In this document: positions 27,834-37,300 of the stretch, piece by piece
Position numbering within the stretch: the first letter of the stretch is position 1
How the letters are laid out: every line of letters begins with the position of its first letter
Origin: CAYLPJ01 sp964385465
Lineage (GTDB): Bacteria > Planctomycetota > Phycisphaerae > SM23-33
Assembly (NCBI GenBank): GCA_964385465.1
Contig: CAYLPJ010000011.1
Location: forward strand, 57,645-121,644
Reading direction: 5' to 3'
Length of the DNA: 64,000 nucleotides
Made by a program: the position numbers and the translations under genes
The notes under the pieces: model-generated
Seen by the model: the letters and a program-made list of their open reading frames with translations, nothing else
Told to the model about the DNA's origin: nothing
Databases searched by the model: none

Positions 27834-29131
27834 CGCCGCTGGAGATCGGTATTGCCGGGTGCGTCGCGCTGATCGTGCTGCTGATGAGCAGCATGCCGGT
27901 GGCGTTCGTGATGGGCCTGGTCGGCGTGGTCGGCTTTGCCATGGTCATCAGCCCGCCCGCGGCAATGTCGATGATGTCGGCCGAGCTGGTGGGGGTCTTC
28001 TCGGCCAAGAGCCTGACGGTGATCCCGCTGTTCGTGTTCATGGGCCAGGTCGCGTTCCACTCGGGGATCAGCCGGCGGCTGTTCGACGCGGCGTATCACT
28101 GGCTGGGGCCGCTGCCGGGAGGGATGGCGATGGCCACGGTCGGGGCGTGCGCCGGGTTCGGGGCGATCTGCGGCTCCGGGCCGGCGACGGCGGCGACGAT
28201 GGCATCCGTCGCCCTGCCGGAGATGAAGCGCTACAAGTACGACATGGAGCTGGCCACCGGGTCGGTCGCCGCCGGCGGCAGCCTGGGCATGCTCATCCCG
28301 CCCAGCGTGGTGTTCATCTGCTACGGCGTGCTCACCGAGCAATCCGTCGGCAAGCTGTTCATCGCGGGCATCGTGCCCGGCGTGCTCATCGCCGTGTTCT
28401 TCTGCATCACCATCTACCTCCGCTGCATCTTCCGCCCGGGGATGGGGCCGGTCTCCGGGGCGTTCACCTGGCGGCGCAAGCTGCTGGCCCTGGCAGGCGT
28501 GTTCGAGACGCTGCTGCTGTTCGCCCTGGTCATGGGCGGGCTGTTCCTGGGCTTCTTCACACCCACCGAGGCCGCCGCCGTCGGCGCCGCCGGGAGCCTG
28601 GCCATCGCCCTCGCCCGCCGCGGGCTCACCTGGCGGACGCTGGGAAGGGCCCTGATGGAGACCGCCCGGACGAGCTGCATGGTGCTGGCCATCGTCGCCG
28701 GGGCGGTGATCTTCGGGCGCTTCCTGGCGGTGACGAGCATACCCACCCGCCTGGCCGGCGGCCTGGCCGCCATGCCCCTGCCGGGCTGGGGCGTGATGAC
28801 GCTGGTGATCCTGTTCTACCTGGTCTGCGGCTGCTTCGTGGACGCGTTGGCGCTGCTGCTGCTGACCGTGCCGATCTTCTACCCGGTCGTGGTCGAGCTG
28901 GGCTACGACCCGGTGTGGTTCGGCGTGATGATCGTGGTGGTCACGCAGATGGGCGTGATCTCCCCGCCGGTCGGCGTGAACGTGTACGTCGTCAGCGGCA
29001 TCGAGCGGGACGTGCCCCTCCACACCGTCTTCCGGGGGGCCCTGCCGTTCCTCGCCGCCCTGGTCCTCGCTGCCGCCATCCTGCTGGCCCTGCCGGAGGT
29101 GACCCTCTTCCTGCCAGACCTCGTCCACTGA
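27830..29131 (+). CDS. dctM: TRAP transporter large membrane subunit
   Basis: A 433-residue sodium-coupled permease of the DctM family with about 12 hydrophobic segments. Landmarks are SSMPVAFVMGLVGVVGFAM, GFGAICGSGPATAATMASV, SLGMLIPPSVVFICYGVLTEQSVGKLF split over two helices, and GVISPPVGVNVYVVSGI. The start codon overlaps the dctQ stop (ATGA) with AAGGAGATGATCC upstream, so the three TRAP genes form one operon, possibly with pgi. It is intact. Confidence 0.94.
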   Translation: MTPLEIGIAGCVALIVLLMSSMPVAFVMGLVGVVGFAMVISPPAAMSMMSAELVGVFSAKSLTVIPLFVFMGQVAFHSGISRRLFDAAYHWLGPLPGGMAMATVGACAGFGAICGSGPATAATMASVALPEMKRYKYDMELATGSVAAGGSLGMLIPPSVVFICYGVLTEQSVGKLFIAGIVPGVLIAVFFCITIYLRCIFRPGMGPVSGAFTWRRKLLALAGVFETLLLFALVMGGLFLGFFTPTEAAAVGAAGSLAIALARRGLTWRTLGRALMETARTSCMVLAIVAGAVIFGRFLAVTSIPTRLAGGLAAMPLPGWGVMTLVILFYLVCGCFVDALALLLLTVPIFYPVVVELGYDPVWFGVMIVVVTQMGVISPPVGVNVYVVSGIERDVPLHTVFRGALPFLAALVLAAAILLALPEVTLFLPDLVH

Positions 29132-29275
29132 GCCGCCGCCGCGCCAGGGCTTCGCGCCCCGGCGTCCGTGGCATGGCGGACCTCGCCCCGGCACGGCACG
29201 CCGCGGCGCCGGTGGCGCGGCATGCGGGGCCCGGGAGCGGGCGGCAGAAGATGCCCGGCCGAAAGGAACCAACGC

Positions 29276-29752
29276 ATGTCCTCCGACGCAACGCCGAACG
29301 AACGCCCCGCACGCATCCTGTTCTGCACGGACTTCTCGACCACGGCCGACCAGGCCTTCGAGGAAGCGGTCCGCGCCGCGACGCGGCGGGACGGCGCCGA
29401 GCTGGTCCTGCTGCACGTGATCCCCGAGCCGGACGCGCAGTTCTGGAAGACGTACATCTACGAGGTCGACGACGTCGACGCCAAGGCCCGCCGGGACGTC
29501 GACGCCAAGATCGACGAGAGCTACCGCCCCCGCGTGCCCGCCGGACTCGCCTTCCGGGTCGAGGTCCGCATCGGACGCGTCGCCGCCGAGATCCTCCGCC
29601 TCGCCGAGGCCGAGCGCCCCGCCCTGATCGTCCTGGGCCGACAGGGCCACTCCGCCCTCGCCGACCTCGTCTTCGGCGCCGTCACCGACAAGGTCATCCG
29701 CGCCGCAACCTGCCCCGTCCTCGTCGTCCCCCCGCCGCCCGAGCACCCCTGA
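29276..29752 (+). CDS. Universal stress protein (UspA family)
   Basis: A 158-residue single-domain UspA protein. ILFCTDFSTTADQAFEEAV opens the fold. The ATP-binding motif G-2x-G-9x-G is complete in GRQGHSALADLVFGAVTDK, followed by CPVLVVPPPP, so it belongs to the nucleotide-binding subgroup. ATG 29276 follows GAAAGGAACC. Usp genes often accompany TRAP transporters, and this one follows dctM by 144 bases. Confidence 0.93.
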   Translation: MSSDATPNERPARILFCTDFSTTADQAFEEAVRAATRRDGAELVLLHVIPEPDAQFWKTYIYEVDDVDAKARRDVDAKIDESYRPRVPAGLAFRVEVRIGRVAAEILRLAEAERPALIVLGRQGHSALADLVFGAVTDKVIRAATCPVLVVPPPPEHP

Positions 29753-29762
29753 GCCGCCCCCG

Positions 29763-31670
29763 CTACGGCTTGCGGACCAGCTCCAGGCGCGAGAGGTTCA
29801 TCGCGCTCCAGCCGTCGGCGACGGGGACGACCTCAACCCGCTGCGTGCCGGCCGCGGCAACCTTCAGCGTGCCCAGCCGCACCGTCTCGAACTGTCCCCA
29901 GTCGCCGGTCTTCGGGGAAGTGGCGGCGAGCTTCGCCTCGCCCACGCGGACCTCGAAGCCGGCCGGCTTCAGTGACGCCATACGTGCGCGGACCTCGTAC
30001 GCCCCCGGAGCCGGGAAACGCACCTGCCAGCTCGCCCGGTCGGAGGGGCTGTCCCAGAACCCCAGGCTCGGCCGGCCGGCGTCCTTGCGTTCGACGGCGA
30101 TCTTCCCGCCGTGCAGCTCCGCGGCCGAGGCGCCCAGCACGGCACGGTCGCCCTCGAACCGCACGGACCTCTCCGGCGTGAAGCCCTCGATGGTCAGCCC
30201 CTCGACCCGGACGGCGACGGCCTTGTCGTCCGGCAGCTTCGCGGGCATGGCCAGGTGCAGGCCGTTGCCATCCCACTCGGTCTTCAGGGCCTTGTCGGAC
30301 CCGATCAGCGCCGCCCGTTTCGGCTCGCCGGCGTACAGGCCCGAGCCCTTGGCCAGCGAGGCGATCGTCGCGGTGCCTTCCGGCCGCCCGAGGAAGATCG
30401 CGTACAGCACGTCACCGCGCGTGGTGAAGCGGATGTCCTTCGCGCCGTATTGGACCCGCCCGACGAAGTGCCCCGCCTTTCGCATCCGCGTGGGCCCCTC
30501 GCCGTAGACCACCCACGGGCGGGTCCCGTAGATGCACTCGCCGAAGCGCCCCAGCCAGTCGCCGAGGTCCAGCAGCACCTCGCGCTGCTCGCCCGGGATC
30601 GTGCCGTCCGCCTTCGGCGAGACGTTCAGCAGCAACTGGCCGTTCTTGCTGACGATGTCGATCAGCACGCGGAGGACCTCGCCGGCGGGCTTGATCTTCA
30701 GGCCCCGGGTGTAGCACCAGCTTCCGCGGCTGATCGTGTCGTCGGTCAGCCAGCAGTTGGCGGTCAGGTCGGCGGCACGGCCCTTCTCGAAGTCCTCCAG
30801 GACGATCTCGGGCGTGATGTCGCGCTGCTTGCAGGTGACGACGACCTCGCGGCCCCAGCGTCGGGCGGCGTTGAGGTAGTGGGCCAGGAACGCCTTCTGG
30901 TGCGATTCGGGGATCTCGTTCAGCCAGGAGTCGAACCAGATCAGGTCCGGGCGGTAGGCGTCGACGACCTCCTTGAGCTTCCCCAGCCACATCTCGAGGA
31001 ACTCCTCCCGCGGCATGTAGCCGTAGAGGACCGCCCGACCGGGATCCTCGAGGATCGAGGGGAAGTCCCTCTTGACGAACTCGTAGTGCCCCGTCCAGCG
31101 ATCCTTGCCCGGCGGCTTCCACAGGTTGTTGCGCGCGTGGTGGAACGTCGCCACCAGCCGCAGCCCGCGCTTGCGGACGGCCTCGGCCAACTCCCCGGTG
31201 ATGTCGCGCTTCGGGCCGGTGTCCTTGGCGTTCCACGGCGTCAGCTTGCTGGCCCACATGGCATAGCCGTCGTGGTGCTCGGCCACGGGGCCGGCGAAGC
31301 GCGCGCCCGCGCGGACGAACAGGTCCGCCCACGCCTCGGCGTCGAACTTCTCGGCCTTGAAGCGGGGAACGAAGTCGTGGTAGCCGAACGCCGTCGGCTC
31401 GCCGTAGGTGGCCACGTGGTGCTTGTACTCGCGGCGCTTCTTGATGTGCATGTTCCGCGGGTACCACTCGCTGCCGTAGGCGGGCACGCTGTAGACGCCC
31501 CAGTGGAAGTAGATGCCGAACTTCGCGTCCCGAAACCACTGCGGGGCGGGGTCGCGGCGCTTGAGCGACTCCCACTCGGCCTTGAATGGCTCGCCGTCCT
31601 CGGCCGCGATGGCCGGGGCCGCCAGGATCGTCGCCGCCAGGGTCGCCGTCGTCGCCGCGTACGTGGTCAT
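29763..31670 (-). CDS. Secreted alpha-L-fucosidase, GH29
   Basis: A 635-residue exported glycoside hydrolase that removes alpha-linked L-fucose from glycans. The signal peptide spans about 1-23 (ending APAIAAEDG). The GH29 barrel shows FGIYFHWGVYSVPAYGSEWY, GPVAEHHDGYAMWAS, and PDLIWFDSWLNE, where D247 is the expected nucleophile. After residue 430 come beta-sandwich domains, with the last 100 residues resembling a carbohydrate-binding module. GAGGA precedes ATG 31670. With fucI in the window it fits release and isomerisation of fucose from sulfated algal or mucin-type glycans. It converges on the usp gene. Confidence 0.93.
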   Translation of the reverse strand: MTTYAATTATLAATILAAPAIAAEDGEPFKAEWESLKRRDPAPQWFRDAKFGIYFHWGVYSVPAYGSEWYPRNMHIKKRREYKHHVATYGEPTAFGYHDFVPRFKAEKFDAEAWADLFVRAGARFAGPVAEHHDGYAMWASKLTPWNAKDTGPKRDITGELAEAVRKRGLRLVATFHHARNNLWKPPGKDRWTGHYEFVKRDFPSILEDPGRAVLYGYMPREEFLEMWLGKLKEVVDAYRPDLIWFDSWLNEIPESHQKAFLAHYLNAARRWGREVVVTCKQRDITPEIVLEDFEKGRAADLTANCWLTDDTISRGSWCYTRGLKIKPAGEVLRVLIDIVSKNGQLLLNVSPKADGTIPGEQREVLLDLGDWLGRFGECIYGTRPWVVYGEGPTRMRKAGHFVGRVQYGAKDIRFTTRGDVLYAIFLGRPEGTATIASLAKGSGLYAGEPKRAALIGSDKALKTEWDGNGLHLAMPAKLPDDKAVAVRVEGLTIEGFTPERSVRFEGDRAVLGASAAELHGGKIAVERKDAGRPSLGFWDSPSDRASWQVRFPAPGAYEVRARMASLKPAGFEVRVGEAKLAATSPKTGDWGQFETVRLGTLKVAAAGTQRVEVVPVADGWSAMNLSRLELVRKP

Positions 31671-31811
31671 GGTGTCGTCCTCTTGGCCCGGCTCTCTGTT
31701 CCTTGTGCGAAAGGCTCTGCCCGTCCTATCGCCTGCCCCCGATCATCCCCCAATCATCCCCGCCAAACAAGGACGGGCGCCCTTGCCGCGGCGGAAGCCT
31801 CGGCCCGCACC

Positions 31812-31994
31812 CCTGCCCGACCGCCGCCATCGGCACGGCGTGGGGTCCTTCGCGAACGGGACGGTCTCCCGGCCGCGGCGGAGCACCACGCCCCGGCGAA
31901 AGCGCTTGCCGGTCTGACGCGCGCCGTGGAGCAACACGGCCGGGCTGCCGCCCGGTGCATCCAGCAGCCGGGAGGAGATGTGCCTCGGGATCAT
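31812..31994 (-). pseudogene. Remnant of an AAA/DUF4143 ATPase, internally deleted
   Basis: The minus strand reads MIPRHISSRLLDA then PAVLLHGARQTGK, the usual first 30 residues of AAA-plus-DUF4143 ATPases up to the Walker A lysine. It continues without a break into RFRRGVVLRRGRETVPF, which matches the last ~30 residues of the same family. A one-base frame shift then gives EGPHAVPMAAV, the typical final block. About 300 central residues are therefore missing. The identification is by eye from two conserved ends in correct order. The adjoining 31671-31811 holds nothing that I recognise. Confidence 0.6.
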
Positions 31995-32045
31995 GCCGTG
32001 CATGAATGACCACCTGATGGGTGATGTTCCCCCACGTGCCGGCCA

Positions 32046-32909
32046 ATGGTCCGGCCCTCGCGACGCCCGGGTCGAGGGGTTGCCTTGCCCTCCCCCGGCG
32101 CGAAGAAGGGCGAGTACCTCACCGACCGCCTCACCGAGGAGGGCGTCAAGTTCATCGGCGCCCACCGCGACCGGCCGTTCTTCCTGTACCAGTCCTACCA
32201 CTCCGTCCACACGCCGATCCAGGCGAAGAAGGCGTACGTCGCGAAGTACAAGGCCAAGCGGGCGCGCACGGGCGGCCGTCACAACCCGACGTACGCGGGC
32301 ATGGTGCGGAGCCTCGACGACGGCGTGGGGCGGATCTGCCGGGCGCTGGTCGAGGCGGGCGTCGCCGACCGGACGGCGGTGTTCTTCATGTCGGACAACG
32401 GCGGGCTCTCCCGCGTGACGGACAACGGCCCGTTGCGGGCGGGCAAGGGGCACATCTACGAGGGCGGCATCCGCGAGCCGATGATCGTCCGCGCGCCGGG
32501 GCTCGTCCGCCCGGGCAGCCTGTGCCGCCAACCCGTCACCAGCGTGGACTTCTACCCCACCATCCTCGCCCTCGCCGGGGCCGACACCCCCGCCGGGCAG
32601 ACGCTCGACGGCGCGAGCCTCCTGCCGCTGCTGACCGGGCGGGGCGGGCTCGACCGCGAGGCGATCTACTGGCATTACCCGCACTACAGCCCCCAGGGCG
32701 GGCGGCCCGCCGGAGCGGTGCGGCGCGGGCGGTACAAGCTCATCGAGCGATTCGACACCGGCTCGCTGGAGCTGTACGACCTCGCCGGGGACATCGCCGA
32801 GAAGCACGACCTCGCCGCCAGGCTCCCCGACAGGACGGCCGAGCTGCACCGCATGCTGGTCGCCTGGAGAATGCGAGTCGGCGCCAAGCTGCCCCGCCCG
32901 CGAACGTAG
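32046..32909 (+). pseudogene. Sulfatase lacking its N-terminal catalytic half
   Basis: This frame encodes only the C-terminal ~270 residues of an arylsulfatase-type protein. It begins abruptly at GEYLTDRLTEEGVKFI, normally around residue 190, and continues through PFFLYQSYHSVHTPIQ, FFMSDNGGLSRVTDNGPLRAGKG, GGIREPMIV, the PTILALAG segment and RGRYKLIERFDTG. The Cys-x-Pro/Ala-x-Arg formylglycine site and the first metal-binding aspartates are absent. The first ~18 codons after ATG 32046 are unlike sulfatases. It is probably a deletion remnant, and the break lies next to the DUF4143 remnant. The open frame itself is intact to its stop. Confidence 0.8.
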
Positions 32910-33005
32910 GCGGCCCGCCCGGGAATGCCCTGGACGCCCCCGCCGCCGGGGGAGATACTTCCCCTCACGCCGGGACTCCGGCAGGAACGGGGCAAGGAGA
33001 ACGCC

Positions 33006-34061
33006 ATGGCGGCAGTGAAGCGGGAAGATGGGCGGGTGTGGCTCGACGGCGTGAAGGGCTTCTCGCCCGGCGAGTGCGCCAGCAGCGTGCACGGTTGCAT
33101 GGCCACGATCGCCGCGACGGTCGGCGAGTCGATCACCTACGACGACCTCGTCTGCTACGGCTCATTCGCCTTCCGCGTCGGGCTGCACGAGCAGATGTGC
33201 CCCAGCGCCGGGCACCCCTGCTGCGGGTACATGTGCGTGGACGGCAGCGTCCGGGCCCTGCCCTGGAAGGGGCGGGTCTTCGAGGCCTTCCCGTGGAGCC
33301 CGCCCAAGGACGACCGCGCCGCCTTCGAGGCCGAGGCCCGCGACGCCATCCGCCAGACCATCGACGCCGGCGTGCCCGTCCACTACGGCGGCGAGGAGGA
33401 CGGGCTGATCCTCGGCTACGCCGACGAGGGGCAGCGATGGCTCTGCATGCACCCCTACCACAAGGGCGGGCGCGAGCTGTTCTGGCACGACGAGGTGACC
33501 GGCTTCGCGGGCGGCTCCTGGCCGTGGGCGATCGTCGCGTGGACCGAGCCCAAGCCCGCCGGCGAACGGCCCGACGACCGCGAGCTGACCCTCGCCGCCC
33601 TCGGCCAGGCAGCCGACATGTGGCAGACCGAAAAGCGCGAGGCCTACTTCTGCGGCGAGGCGGCCTACGAGAACTGGCTGGCCTGGCTGGGCGGCGTGGA
33701 CGACGGCTCCGTCGCCGACCCCGCCGCCGGCATGCAGGGCAACGGGTGGTGCTTCGACGTCCTCGCCCACAGCCGCCGCATCGCCGGGCGCTGGCTGGCC
33801 GACAAGGCCGACCTGTTCGGCGCCGACGCCGCCGGGCACCTTCGCGCCGCCGCCGAACACTACGCCGCCGCCGCCGAGGCCGTCATGAAGGACCTCGACT
33901 GCCCCTGGTCGCTGGCCCCCGGCCCGGACGAGCACGAGCAGTGGACCCCGGCGATGCGCCGCGACCAGGCCGCCCGCCTCGCTGCCGCCCGGGACCACGA
34001 CCGCGCCGCCGTCGCCGCCATCGACCGCGCCCTGGCGGCGATGCCGGAGGGGACCTCCTGA
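33006..34061 (+). CDS. Uncharacterised papain-like (BtrH/C39-like) protein
   Basis: I do not recognise a named family with confidence. The 351-residue protein has no signal peptide or membrane helix. Its first part, GECASSVHGCMATIAATVGE with C24, followed by LVCYGSFAFRVGLHE and GHPCCGYMCVDG, and later DAGVPVHYGGEEDGLILGY, resembles the papain-like fold of BtrH-N or C39-like proteins, in which the Cys starts a helix and the second block precedes a His. Seven cysteines fall in residues 24-77. The last third is helical (NGWCFDVLAHSRRIAGRWL, HLRAAAEHYAAAAEAVMKDL). AAGGAGA precedes ATG 33006. A repeat element begins 33 bases after the stop. Confidence 0.7.
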   Translation: MAAVKREDGRVWLDGVKGFSPGECASSVHGCMATIAATVGESITYDDLVCYGSFAFRVGLHEQMCPSAGHPCCGYMCVDGSVRALPWKGRVFEAFPWSPPKDDRAAFEAEARDAIRQTIDAGVPVHYGGEEDGLILGYADEGQRWLCMHPYHKGGRELFWHDEVTGFAGGSWPWAIVAWTEPKPAGERPDDRELTLAALGQAADMWQTEKREAYFCGEAAYENWLAWLGGVDDGSVADPAAGMQGNGWCFDVLAHSRRIAGRWLADKADLFGADAAGHLRAAAEHYAAAAEAVMKDLDCPWSLAPGPDEHEQWTPAMRRDQAARLAAARDHDRAAVAAIDRALAAMPEGTS

Positions 34062-34094
34062 CCCCGCCGCCCCACCGACCCGTCGAGAGCCCGT

Positions 34095-34265
34095 TGTGTC
34101 GGTTCTGTCCACCCCTGGAGACAGTGGACACAGCAAGCTGGTATACCTATAAGTTATTGCAAATAAATCGTTTACATAAAGACGGCTGGTGTCCACTCTC
34201 TTCTGGATGGGACATCCCGGACACCATCGGACACACCGGCCCCCGGCCGGGACAGGCGGGCGGCG
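34095..34265. repeat. Copy 1 of a ~170-bp intergenic element with fixed block spacing
   Basis: The left end is TGTGTCGGTTCTGTCCACCC plus one more C (34095-34115). GTGGACAC follows at 34124-34131 and can pair with the preceding TGTCCAC. A 56-base AT-rich core (34132-34187) contains TATACCTATAAGTTATTG and GTTTACATAA. GGTGTCCAC lies at 34188-34196 and can pair with GGACACC at 34219-34225. The right end is GGCGGGCGGCG (34255-34265). All blocks recur at the same or nearly the same offsets in copy 2 at 54131-54306. It sits between two converging genes. Confidence 0.85.
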
Positions 34266-34302
34266 ATACGCTGTTCACCGTATATACCCCTCTGGATATC
34301 CA

Positions 34303-37300
34303 TTACCTTGAGGCAACCGGATTCGGGCCCTGCGGGGGCTGGCCATCGGTCTGAGGTCCGGGCGAGGCGGGGGCTTGGGGGTCGACGAGTGGGACGCCGA
34401 AGGTCTCGACGAACAGGGCGATGACGGTCGGCAGGACGATGAGCGTCAGGGCGGTGGCGAACAGCAGGCCGAAGACGATGACCGAGGCCATCGGCTCGAA
34501 CAGCGGCCCGCCGGCGAACATCAGGGGCATCAGCCCGCCGACAGTGGTCAGCGTGGTCAGCACGATCGGCAGGATGCGCATCCGCGAGCCGGCGATCAGG
34601 CACTCGCGGAAGGCCTCGCGGCTGAGCCCGTTGCACGGCTTCTCTCCCGCCGCCGGGCGCCCCCCGCCGCTTGCCAGCCGCCGGCGGATCGTCTCGCCGA
34701 CGAACTCCGTCAGCACGATGGCGTCGTTGAGCACGACGCCGGCCAGCGAGAGCAGCCCGAGGTTGGCCATGAACCCCAGCGGCTCGCCGGTCACCCAAAG
34801 CCCCACCAGCGCCCCGGTCGCCGCCAGCGGGATCGTCACCAGGATAATCAAAGGCTTGACCAGCGAGTTGTACTGGATCACCAGCAGCAGCACGATCAGC
34901 AGCACGGAGATGGTCAGCGCCCGCGACATGTTCTCCTGGGACTCGGCCGTCTCCTTCTGCTGCCCGCCGGTCTCGATGCTGTACCCGGCCCGAAGGCCCT
35001 GGCGGATCTCCCGGATGCGCGGCATGGCGGCGGCGAGCACGGCGTTGGGCAGCATCCCGGCGCGGACGCGGGCGTTGACGGCAATGGTCCGCTTGAGGTC
35101 CCGCCGTTCGATCCGCCCCTGGACCCAGCCGGTGTCGATGTCGGCGACGGCGTCGATCGGCACCTTGCCTCGCCGCCCCTCCACGTGCACCGCGTAGATG
35201 CCCTCGATCGACCGCCGCTGCTCGGGCGGCAGCCGCAGGTACACCCCCAGGCGGTGATCGCCCTCCCGGTACGTCGTCAGGTAATGCCCCGAGTAGTACG
35301 CGTTCAGCGTCTGCGCCACGGCCGCGTTGGTCACCCCCGCGAGGTTCGCGGCCGACTTGTCCGTCCGCGCGAAGACCTGGAACGCCTGGCGCCCCCAACT
35401 GTCGTGGACATCCCACGTGCCCTCGGTCTCGGCGAGGGCGGCCTTGACGCGGTCGGCGATCGTCCGCAGCCGGCCCTTGTCGTCGCCGGAAATGCGGAGT
35501 TGGACGGGGAACGACACCGGCGGGCCCATCTCCAGCTTCTTCGGCGAGACGCGGGCGCCCGGGATCCTCTCCCTTGCCGCCCGCCGCACGGCCGCGACGT
35601 ACGCGTCCACCGCCGCCGTGTCCGTCGTGTTGACCACGAAGAAGGCCCGATTGCTGCCGGGGTCCTTGGGATCGAGGCCGAGGTAGAACCGCGGCCCCCC
35701 GCCGCCGACGTACCCGACGAAGTTCGCCAGCGCATCCACCCGCTCGCCGCCGACGGTCACGACGCGCTCGTCGGCCAGGATGTCCTCCAACTCGCGGCAG
35801 GCCGACCGCGTCACGTCGAACGCGGTGCCTTGGGGCAGGTCGACGTCGATGACGAACTGCGGGCGGGCCGCCGGGGGGAAATACTCGGTCCCGACCAGCC
35901 CGCTGGCCACCAGCGCCACGGCGGCGGCGAAGGCGGCGAGTGCGATCGCCAGCGTGACAGCGCGCATGCGGACCGCGCGAGCGGCGAGCGCCTCGTACAG
36001 CCTGCCGACCGTTCCGCCGGCCTGCCCGCCGGCGCCGGCGTCCGGCGGCGCCGGGCGGCGCAGGAGGCGGCGGACGAGCGACCGCGCCGCACGCACCAGC
36101 CACGCCAGGGGCGAGAGCCCCTTGCCCGGTCGGATGACCGCGTGGGCCATGATCGTGGTGGTGGTCATGGCCAGGAACCAGCTTATCAGCAGCGCCGCCG
36201 AGACGACCACGGGCAGGGAGTAGACGTACTCTCCCTCCGAGCCGGGCAGCGTCAGCATGGGCAGGAAGGCCGCGACGGTCGTCAGCGTGGCGATCAGGAC
36301 GGGGAAGGCGATCTCCCCGGCGCCGCGGGCGGCGGCTTCGCGTCGGGAGCAGCCCTCCTCGAGCAGGCGATGGATGTTGTCGCAGACCTCGATGGCGTTG
36401 TCGACAAGCATGCCCAGCGCGATGATCAGCGCCGCGATGGAGACCTGCTCCAGTTGCACGCCGAAAACGGGCATGGTCGCGAGGGTCGCCAGCATGACCA
36501 GGGGGATGGCGGCGCCCATGACGAGGGCGACGCGCAGGCCGATCAGCAGCAGCGCCACGCCGACCACGATGGCGACCGCCTGCCAGAGGTTCTCGGAGAA
36601 CTCGTCGATCTTCCCGGCGACGGTCGCGGGCTGATCGGAGACCACGGCGACGCCGACGTCGGCGGGCAACCAGGTCCGCCGGGCCTCCTCGATCCGTGCC
36701 CGCACGCGCTCGCCGAGGGCCGTGATGTTGTGCCCGGCCTTCATCGTGAAGGACACGACGACGGCCTCGGCGCCGCCGGGGACGTCCGCGGCGCCGTAGC
36801 GGGCGATCAGCGACGGCGGGTCCTCGTAGCCGCGGACGGTCTCGATGTCCAGGTCGCCCAGCACCACCGGCGCGCGGTGCTCCTGGGCGCCGACGACCAG
36901 CGAGGCGATCTCGGCGTCGGCCTGGAATTCCCCGGTGGGCTTGACGCCGAACCGCGACAGCTCCGTGTCGATGCTGCCGCCCGGCGCGACGATGTTGCGG
37001 CTCTCCAGCAGGTCCTTCAGCTCGTCGGCGGTCATCGAGAGCTGCGACCACGTCCCCGCGTCCGTCTGGAGGTAGATCACCTCGGGGCGGACGCCGATCA
37101 GCTCGGCCGAGCCGACGGCGTCGAGCAGCTTGATGTCGTCCCGCAGCCGGTCGGCGATGACCTCCATCTCGCGCGGCGTGCGGCGGCGGGGCGCGTCGGG
37201 GGCGTTGGCCTCCGCGGGGCGCTGGTAGACGGCGAGCACCATGGCCGAGGTGTCCCCGAAGTCGCTGTCGACGCGCGGATCGCCGCAGCCGCTGTCGCGG

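Noticed and set aside
34095..34196. A small minus-strand peptide shared by both repeat copies (reads ending PGVDRTDT)
   Set aside because: Similarity is confined to the conserved DNA blocks; copy 2 has no start codon at the matching place and the core region is not conserved as protein.
34095..34265. The TGTCCAC-rich, AT-cored element as a replication origin
   Set aside because: There is no dnaA, dnaN, gyrB, parA or rpmH nearby, there are two copies 20 kb apart, and the boxes deviate from TTATCCACA. DnaA-like binding remains only a hypothesis.
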